Source of the DNA: Rhipidocladum racemiflorum
Lineage: Eukaryota > Streptophyta > Magnoliopsida > Poales > Poaceae
Assembly: GCA_036346355.1 (NCBI GenBank)
Contig: JAYEVF010000026.1
Span: forward strand, 2,418,001 to 2,482,000
Reading direction: 5' to 3'
Length of the DNA stretch: 64,000 bases
Made by a program: the position numbers and the translations under genes. Below, piece after piece: positions 57,896-64,000 of this stretch. The number at the start of each line of letters is the position of its first letter. Within the stretch, counting starts at the first letter, position 1. The notes below the pieces were generated by a model. The model worked only from the letters and a program-made list of their open reading frames with translations. It made no database searches and was not told where the DNA came from.

Positions 57896-58994
57896 GGGCT
57901 GGGGCCCCGACCGGCTCGTTCGGTGGGACCCGCGCGTCGATCTCCTCGTCGTGGTCGCGGTGGGCAAGCTTGTGCTGGGTCGGAGCGGGGCAGGTCAGAG
58001 TGACTCATTTTACGCCGGAGCTGGGCGAATCGCGGCCGACCCGGGACATCGTCTGGTGAGTTCGCTAGTGGACGGAGAGATTTGCTGTCTGTCCCACGCT
58101 TACGCCCCGTCCGCAGGTGTGGGACCTGGAGGGGGTGAGAGACGCGCACTTGCCTTCGCTGGCTCGAGCGCCGCCCTCGTGGAGCTGCAAGTGGGTGATC
58201 CGGGTGGAACCTGGAGGCCCCCCTCGCGAGGGGGGTCCCCTAGCGGACGATCCCGGCGCGGGTGTTCGACCCCACTTGGGGGCGATCCATAAAGAACTTT
58301 TCCTTACTCGATCCCGTATCGGACCTTGGATCGTTCGCCAACCCAGGGTGCAGCTGCCTGCCGCCCGTCGACGGGCTCCGCGGGAGAGCGTGAGGTATGG
58401 TCCCGGACGCGAGTTAAGGCGATTGGGTCGTCCGCCGACCCAACTAGGGGCCCGCTGGGGGCTCGCCTCGTCCTCACCCCTTGCTCGTTTTTTGCTGTGG
58501 TGGAGCCGGATTCGTTTTGCGGCCGGTTTTTGGATCCCTCAGCGTTAGGCCGGGCCTCAGGTGCGGTCTTGTCGAGGTCTGGGAGGCCCTGGGACCTCGG
58601 TGGCTCAGTGGGCCCTTGGCGTTGACGATTGCGTCTCTGGGCCGACCCGGAGGTAGAGACAGAGAGGACGCTGGGAGCGCCTTTTGTGGTGGCGCCTGTT
58701 CTCCCTGCGGTTTTCTAACAGCATTTAACGCGTAGTGGGGGATTGGTAGCTGGCGTACTTACAGCGACGTGGCTAGGTGGCGGGACGTGCTGCTTTTCGT
58801 GGTGTGGGGCGGTTGTCTTGACCTGCGTTCGCTCGACTCCCGCCGGTCTGCTTCTCATACATAAGGGAGGATAGGAGGAGTTGTGGCTGCCCCCGCTTTT
58901 ACCTGCGACGGGAGAGAAATCGAAAGAGGGAGAGAGACGGGAGAGAGGTGTTTTACCAGCTTCCTGCTGCCGCCCTCGTTTTAGCGTTTCGAAG

Positions 58995-61013
58995 ATGTGG
59001 CAGGAGTGCTCCACTCGCTCCTCCCGTGCGATCGGCCTGGAGAAGAAAGGCTTTCTTGCGCCGCGGGATGCCTCTGGGTGGCGGGTTCCGGCGGCGGGGG
59101 CGGTTCCCGAGCCACACGCCGACGAGATCGTGGCGCATGCCTGGTTTTTTGAGCGTGGGCTCGGGTTTCCCCTCCACGGGTTCGTCCGGGGACTCCTCTT
59201 CTACTACGGGGTGGAGGTGCATCAACTCAACCCGAACGGCGTGCTTCACGTCGCGGTGTTCATGACGTTGTGCGAGGCGTTTCTCGGCATCGAGCCGCAC
59301 TGGGCATTGTGGAAGTACTTCTTCTCCTGCCATCTAGTGAAGGACAGGGGGGCGAGTCGGGGGGCGCCTTTTGGAGGCGCGGCGTTGTAACTGCGCTCTA
59401 ATCGGGCGTTGGAGTACATTGACCTGGAGCTCCCTAAGTCCAATCGGGGCTGGCATTCCGAGTGGCTCTATGTCCGGAACGCGGAAAACAAGCTCGCGTT
59501 TCTCCTACACGCTTCTGAGGCGAAGAATGCTTTGGACTTGGGGCCTGATCGGAGAGAGCGGCGGAAAGGTGCAATCGATCGTTGATCGAATCCGGTCTGA
59601 AGGTGCGCGTCTTGAAGCAATGGCCGCCGTCGTGCGCAGCGTTTATGGAGAGGCGCTGAGCCCCTTGCGGAGAGGGTGCGCCCATGTTCGAAAGTACACG
59701 GGGCGTCCGATCCCATGAGGATGCTGGAATCGAGCTCCTCTCGACAGAGGTCGACGCTCGGGTCCTCTCCGTCCTGGGTGGCGGTGCGTCCGTGGCGGTG
59801 TCTCGAGCTCCCGCCCCTTTAATGGCGGGTCGTGGCTCCGACTTGGTATGCCAATGGGCTCCTTCGCCTGTTTTCTTTTCTTTTTTCGGCCGGTTTGCCT
59901 CCGCCTCCAGAGCTTGGGGACGACCCCGAATCGCCCGATTCCGCATCGGTCGTATCGGAGACGTCCTCACCACGGGACCGCCTCGCCTTACTGACGGGTG
60001 TCTTTTGTCCTTAGAACCTGAAGACCCGGTCGGCGTTCAAGTCCGGGTACATCCGGGTTCAGAGCCAGCGGGGGTCGTCTGCCGAGTTGGAGTGCGACCG
60101 GCTGCGCTCCGAACTATCGGAGGCTCGGAGTGCCTTGGACCGCGAGCGGGTCGAAGCGGCGCGGGCCCGCCAAGAGAGTGTGGACGCAAAAGACGCCCTG
60201 CTCGGGGAGCGCCAGGCGAAGCGGGCTTCGGACGAGAAGGTGTCTGATCTTGAGTCTCTCTTGGCGGAGGCAAACCGGGCGAAGGGGGATGCTGAGTCGA
60301 ATGCCGCTCGTCTCAGCAGGGAGCTCGAAGCGGCTGGGAAGCTTGCCCAGGACGTGGCTATCGAGTGAGACGCTGCTTTAGGGCAGGTCAAGCGCGATCG
60401 GGCGATTCAGGTACAGGCCGAGGAGGACCTCCGCAGCATGGCTGACTCCGTGTCGGGTAAGGGCCTCAGCTCTAGCGTCCTCAATCTTTGGGTTGCTTCG
60501 CCGTGGCTTCCCGATTCCACTGGCCTTGTTGCAGAGTTGCAGAAGAACCTCGGGAGCGCCACGGAGGCGCGAAAGGTGGCGGAGGAGGCGCGTGATGAGG
60601 CGGTCGCGGCGCGTGACGAAGCTGTTGCGTCGCGCGACGTGGCCCTATCCATGCAGCAGCTGTCGAAGGAGGATCGGGTCGAGCTGACGTCATTGCGATC
60701 GGTCGGCCGGGAGATCCGTGATCGGGTGCTGGGACCGGTGGGCTCTCAACCAGGCTCGAGCTCGCTGGAAAGTGCCCTGGCCCGCGTGTCCGACCACGTG
60801 GAGGCTTCGGTGGCGACCGGCGCTGCTCTTGGGGCTGCCTCGGCACTGGTTTGTACGCTCTCCTACTACGACGGTATCGACCTGGATACCGTCAGTAGCG
60901 GGGTCGCCGCAAACCGGTCTGAGGAGGAAATCGACGCCTTGGAGCTTCGAGTCGAACCGCACGCCAGGGCGATTGCCGACCAGATTTCCCCGACCGACGT
61001 CCTCCATAGATGA
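58995..61013 (+). pseudogene. Antisense ORF 1 of the Tat element (putative gypsy-type transposon domain plus coiled coil)
   Basis: From ATG 58995 the plus strand encodes GFLAPRDASGWRVPAAG, then PHADEIVAHAWFFERGLGFP and FVRGLLFYYGVEVHQLNPNG. This is the grass 'putative gypsy type transposon' domain (PF04195-like). A frame change near 59385 leads to YIDLELPKSNRGWHSEWLYV. After intron-like sequence (acceptor CTTAG at 60015) comes a long Ala/Glu/Arg-rich coiled coil (60090-60660) and a C-terminal helical domain ending at 61013. An in-frame TGA at 60366-60368 sits where CGA would fit. Function is unknown. It lies opposite to gag-pol, so it needs its own promoter. Confidence 0.7.
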
Positions 61014-61019
61014 GCGATA

Positions 61020-61720
61020 GAAAGAGAGAGATTAAACAATTTTCTTTGCTCTTTCTAGGTTTGTGAGGAACTGGCATGTGTTTTGCTTCGTGCTTGTTTT
61101 CCGCGCCCTTTGTTTGTGATGGACACTATTACCGTCCATTGCCTTGAGGACCACAGGGGTCGGGCGTAGGTTGGTGTGCGCATTACAAAGTTAGGGAGTC
61201 GGGGAAACAAGAGAACGCTCAAGAACATGTCGGTCAGTTAGTGCGACCGTGGGAGGGGTGTTCCCGATCAATCGTAGGTCGCTCCGCTTGGGCACTTCCT
61301 TCTTCCGTTAAGTACTATTTCGCAACCGTAGCCGCCGGGGCGTAGGCCGTAGTACTTCTGGTTGAAAGTTTGGCCGTTTCGGGAGGACTTGGCGATTGGT
61401 CGTGTCACCGACCCACGGGACTCCTGTCCGACCCACGGGACTCTTGTAGCCCCCGAGTGGTGCGAGGCGGTTTGGTTGTTACCGCCGCGCGCTACTTGAA
61501 GGACTAACAACGAGTGCGGGAAAAGAGGATATTCACTTATCTTTCCTTGCGACTGGCGAGGTTCTCGAGGCGTTTTTGTTCAACGCGGAGATTTGGCGGC
61601 GCTTCGGTTTTCGCACCGTTGGCTTTGATGCTTCGGCTTCCACGCCATCGGCTTGAAAAGCGCGGTTGCGATAAGTCTTTGGCGGTACCCCAGTAGCGTC
61701 GCTTCGTCTGGCTACGGATC
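61020..61720. other. Spacer between the two antisense ORFs
   Basis: No gene was seen. A ~35-base motif (GTAGCCGCCGGGGCGTAGGC at 61329 onward) recurs in diverged form near 62738 (GTAGCCGTCGGGGCGTGGGC), so parts of this 3' region were duplicated ~1.4 kb apart. Confidence 0.5.
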
Positions 61721-61723
61721 GCC

Positions 61724-61731
61724 TATAAATA
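61724..61731 (+). promoter_or_regulatory. TATA box for antisense ORF 2
   Basis: TATAAATA lies 63 bases before ATG 61794, inside the near-palindrome CGCCTATAAATAGGCG. It is a good candidate for an element-borne promoter driving plus-strand (antisense) transcription. This is inferred from motif and spacing only. Confidence 0.5.
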
Positions 61732-61793
61732 GGCGGACGGTGGGCGCTGGGACTTTATCCAGCGATATTGAGACCTGCTACTGACTCGCTTCC

Positions 61794-62414
61794 ATGGCTG
61801 CCTCGCCCTCCCAGCCCCACTCTAAGGACGAGAACCCACCGACCGACGAGATCGACTGGGACGCCTTTGAACAAGAGGCTGAGGACGAGGAGGAGTTGGA
61901 GCGACGAGCCGGCCGTCTCGTAGTGGTGGCCCTGTCAGACGACGGGGTTAATTGGGAGCTGCTGGAGCGGGAGGCGGAGGAGGAGGAGCGGGAGTGGGAG
62001 CGGCAGGCTGCGGTCGAGCCGAGGAGTCTCCGCTGCGGCGCCGGCGATTGGGGGAACAGGACGCCATTCCCCCCCGTGCCCCTTCTCCTTCCGGGAGCCT
62101 GGAGTCCACCGCGACATCCAGTCCTGCGCCAAGGAACGTGCTGTCGATCGCCCCGATCGTGCTGCCGTACACTTCTCCGACGGTGGATCCCTCTGTGGTG
62201 GGCCCCAAGCTCCCCCGGGAACCATAGAGGTCACACAGGGGCGAGGGGGCCGGTTCTCGACGGGCGCTGCCCGGCAGATCGGGGCTCTCTGTTGCGGATT
62301 TCGGCAGACCCGATTCTGGCGTGTGCGCTATGCAAAAATTGTACGGGAAGCCGAAGCCGCGCTTGGAGAGGGACGATAAGTCCGGAGATCCACCGAGGCG
62401 GGGAAGACCCTTAA
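61794..62414 (+). CDS. Antisense ORF 2 of the Tat element, acidic protein of unknown function
   Basis: A 206-codon ORF begins MAASPSQPHSKDENPPTDEI. The first ~75 residues contain two similar acidic units, DEIDWDAFEQEAEDEEELER and DGVNWELLEREAEEEERE, i.e. an internal repeat of the form D-x-W-(D/E)-x-(F/L)-E-x-E-A. The later part (Pro/Arg-rich) may be out of frame. No family was recognised. A TATA box 63 bases upstream and the antisense position suggest co-expression with antisense ORF 1 as accessory genes of the Tat element. Confidence 0.5.
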   Translation: MAASPSQPHSKDENPPTDEIDWDAFEQEAEDEEELERRAGRLVVVALSDDGVNWELLEREAEEEEREWERQAAVEPRSLRCGAGDWGNRTPFPPVPLLLPGAWSPPRHPVLRQGTCCRSPRSCCRTLLRRWIPLWWAPSSPGNHRGHTGARGPVLDGRCPADRGSLLRISADPILACALCKNCTGSRSRAWRGTISPEIHRGGEDP

Positions 62415-62943
62415 ATGAGATAAACTTTTGATTTTAGACTTTCTCGTTTCTAAAGAATGTAAATGCCGTTGAATCGGAAGAAATAAAGGTGTTCGGATTT
62501 TTAGAAGTTTTGTATATGCCTTTCGCTACTTTTCAGTTTTTTACTGGTAAAAACGCGCCGGGATCATTGTCCTCGGGTCTGTGGGGACCATCCGACCAGT
62601 GATCGACATGCTCCAGTGTTTTCCAAAAAGTAGGCAAAAAGGTTTAACACGGCGTCGCATTCTCGACCTTGTTCGTTGATTGGCCTCGAGTAATCGTGCA
62701 TTATCCTGCTCGGTTTCTTTTCTCCTTAGCGAAATACCACTTCGTAGCCGTCGGGGCGTGGGCCGTGGCACTCGGGTCGGAAGAGAAAGATCGAACGAAC
62801 AGGTGAATGACGGCGGTTAGACGGGATGGCGACCGAGCCGCAAGGTTCGGCAGAACGCCACGCATGCATTCCGACCGAGGGTCGGTCCGCTTGGGGTGAG
62901 AAAATGTGAACATGGTAATAAACGAGGTAAGAGGATAAAAGGA
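62415..62943. other. Non-coding stretch between antisense ORF 2 and the integrase
   Basis: No gene was recognised. A possible polyadenylation signal AATAAA at 62483-62488 (plus strand) lies ~70 bases after the antisense ORF 2 stop, so it could end the antisense transcript. The region also contains the diverged second copy of the GTAGCCG motif near 62738. Confidence 0.45.
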
Positions 62944-64000
62944 CTAAGGGTAGAATCGTCTTAGCTTTTCAATATTCCAGGCGTTGGACAAGGTGTTGCC
63001 ATCGGGATCCTTGAGCCGGTAAGTGCCGGGTCGAAGGACTTCTACTACAGTGAAGGGGCCCTCCCAAGGAGGGGAGAGCTTATGCTTGTCTTTGTTGGAC
63101 TGAACCTGGCGCAGAACCAGGTCGCCTACGTTGAACGCTCGCCCTCTAACCTTGCGGTTGTGGTAGCGTCGCAGTGCCTGCTGGTACTTGGCTGAGCGGA
63201 TGATGGCGACATCCCGCGCTTCATCGAGCCGGTCGACAGCGTCTTGCTGAGACTCGAGCCCCTGGGTTTCGTTGAAGGCTTGAACCCTCGGGGCGCCGTA
63301 GTCCAAGTCGAGTGGTAAGATGGCCTCGGCTCCGAATGCCAAGAAGAATGGCGTGAATCCGGTCGATCGGGTTGGGGTGGTCCGCAGGCTCCAAAGTACG
63401 GGAGGCACCTCGGCCGCCCAACGTCCCGCGTACCTCTTCAATCGGTTGAAGATCCGCGGTTTGAGCCCTTGGAGGATCATGCCGTTCGCGCGTTCGACTT
63501 GGCCGTTGCTCCGTGGATGGGCAACGGTTGCCCAATCCACGCGAATGTTGAAGCTGTCGCAGAGCTCGAGAAACTCCTTTCCTATGAATTGCGTCCCGTT
63601 GTCGGTGATGATGGAGTTCGGGACTCCAAACCGGTAGACGATATTGCGGATGAAGTCCGCCGCCTGTGCCGAAGTGATGGTCGTGATCGGCTTGGCTTCT
63701 ATCCACTTGGTGAACTTGTCCATCGCGACCAGTAGGTGGGTGAAGCCCCCGGGCGCTTTCTTGAAGGGGCCGACCAGGTCGAGTCCCCAAACGGCGAAGG
63801 GCCAGGTAATAGGGATCGTTTGGAGGGCTTGCGCTGGGAGATGAGTTTGCCGAGCGAAGAATTGGCACCCTTCGCATGTCCGGACGATTCGTTCGGAGTC
63901 GGCCACGGCAGTTAGCCAGTAGAAGCCTTGTCGGAAGGCTTTCCCGACCAGGTTCCGCGACCCAGCGTGGTGTCCGCAGACTCCGCCGTGGATGTCGTGG
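62944..64000 (-). CDS. Integrase region of the Tat Pol (continues past the right edge)
   Basis: The open minus-strand frame begins before the window edge with the zinc-binding HHCC region (HDIHGGVCGHHAGSRN, then CEGCQFFA). The catalytic core follows: GLDLVGPFKKAPGGFTHLL, FGVPNSIITDNGTQFIGKEF and HPRSNGQVERANG supply the D, D and E. Then come TPFFLAFGAEAILPLDLDYG and the C-terminal GPFTVVEVLRPGTYRLKDPD block, ending at the stop at 62944. The enzyme inserts element cDNA into the genome. There are no frameshifts in over 1 kb, in contrast with the other elements here. No chromodomain follows, as expected for Tat. Confidence 0.92.
   Translation of the reverse strand, partial: HDIHGGVCGHHAGSRNLVGKAFRQGFYWLTAVADSERIVRTCEGCQFFARQTHLPAQALQTIPITWPFAVWGLDLVGPFKKAPGGFTHLLVAMDKFTKWIEAKPITTITSAQAADFIRNIVYRFGVPNSIITDNGTQFIGKEFLELCDSFNIRVDWATVAHPRSNGQVERANGMILQGLKPRIFNRLKRYAGRWAAEVPPVLWSLRTTPTRSTGFTPFFLAFGAEAILPLDLDYGAPRVQAFNETQGLESQQDAVDRLDEARDVAIIRSAKYQQALRRYHNRKVRGRAFNVGDLVLRQVQSNKDKHKLSPPWEGPFTVVEVLRPGTYRLKDPDGNTLSNAWNIEKLRRFYP

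Larger units (their letters stand above)
56864..64000 (-). mobile_element. Tat-type gypsy element, 3' half with antisense ORFs (cut by window edge)
   Basis: Read on the minus strand from the right edge: integrase (64000-62944), a long 3' region holding two ORFs on the opposite (plus) strand, a GC-rich tandem-repeat block, and the 3' LTR ending at 56864 with CGAAACGCCGACA. This order (pol, antisense ORF, repeats, LTR) is characteristic of the Tat lineage (Retand/RIRE2/Huck-like) in grasses. The integrase frame is open, which suggests a fairly young copy. It is distinct from the Tat element at the left edge. Confidence 0.85.

Noticed and set aside
57305..58548. Several Arg/Gly/Pro-rich ORFs on both strands
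   Set aside because: GC-rich 3' region and tandem repeats of the Tat element keep many frames open by chance.
63221..63877. 218-codon ORF overlapping the integrase in another frame
   Set aside because: It is a shadow of the integrase frame; the integrase motifs are all in the other reading frame.

Overview
This is nuclear DNA from a grass (Poaceae), most likely a rice relative. The species call is an inference from the repeat families, the GC-rich first exons and the intron structure. Almost everything recognisable is transposable-element DNA: Ty3/gypsy and Ty1/copia LTR retrotransposons, CACTA, Mutator-like (MULE) and Helitron DNA elements, with small pieces of host genes caught between or inside them. 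I found no intact single-copy host gene, no tRNA or rRNA gene and no CRISPR array.

Layout. 1-2750: minus-strand Tat-type gypsy element cut by the left edge (protease start, gag, primer-binding site, 5' LTR). 2750-6340: remnant of a CACTA transposase-like gene (minus) and an unexplained plus-strand ORF. 6344-24612: 3' LTR of a minus-strand gypsy element, split by a SIRE/Maximus-like copia element (8022-24556, minus), which is itself split inside its integrase by a 4.5-kb probable solo LTR (14047-18557, 5-bp target duplication). That makes three insertion levels. 24613-27555: A/C-rich and unexplained. 27556-29179: probable Helitron with ~100-bp internal repeats. 29850-36620: a decayed MULE transposase gene, split exactly by a 5.3-kb CACTA element (30794-36113, target duplication GGT). 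The CACTA carries the first exons of an SPX-MFS phosphate-transporter gene. 37490-37925: 36-bp minisatellite with a 144-bp higher-order period. 38051-47037: structurally complete chromovirus-like gypsy element (two 2.2-kb LTRs, target duplication CCATC) with a broken gag-pol. 47043-48910: fragments of a GRF-zinc-finger-like gene split by another insertion. 50925-51290: two exons of a PDR/ABCG transporter. 51532-~54450: probable Helitron (minus) holding a broken DnaJ-domain gene. 55731-56200: Mutator-type MITE with a 10-bp target duplication. 56864-64000: minus-strand Tat-type gypsy element cut by the right edge (3' LTR, 3' tandem repeats, two antisense ORFs, an open integrase frame).

The elements give a relative time order: MULE older than the CACTA inside it; gypsy LTR older than copia, older than the solo LTR. 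The copia LTRs and the 38-47 kb LTRs are each nearly identical, so those insertions look recent. Most host-gene fragments keep correct splice signals but are truncated, frameshifted or missing catalytic residues, so they look like captured or dying sequences rather than working genes.
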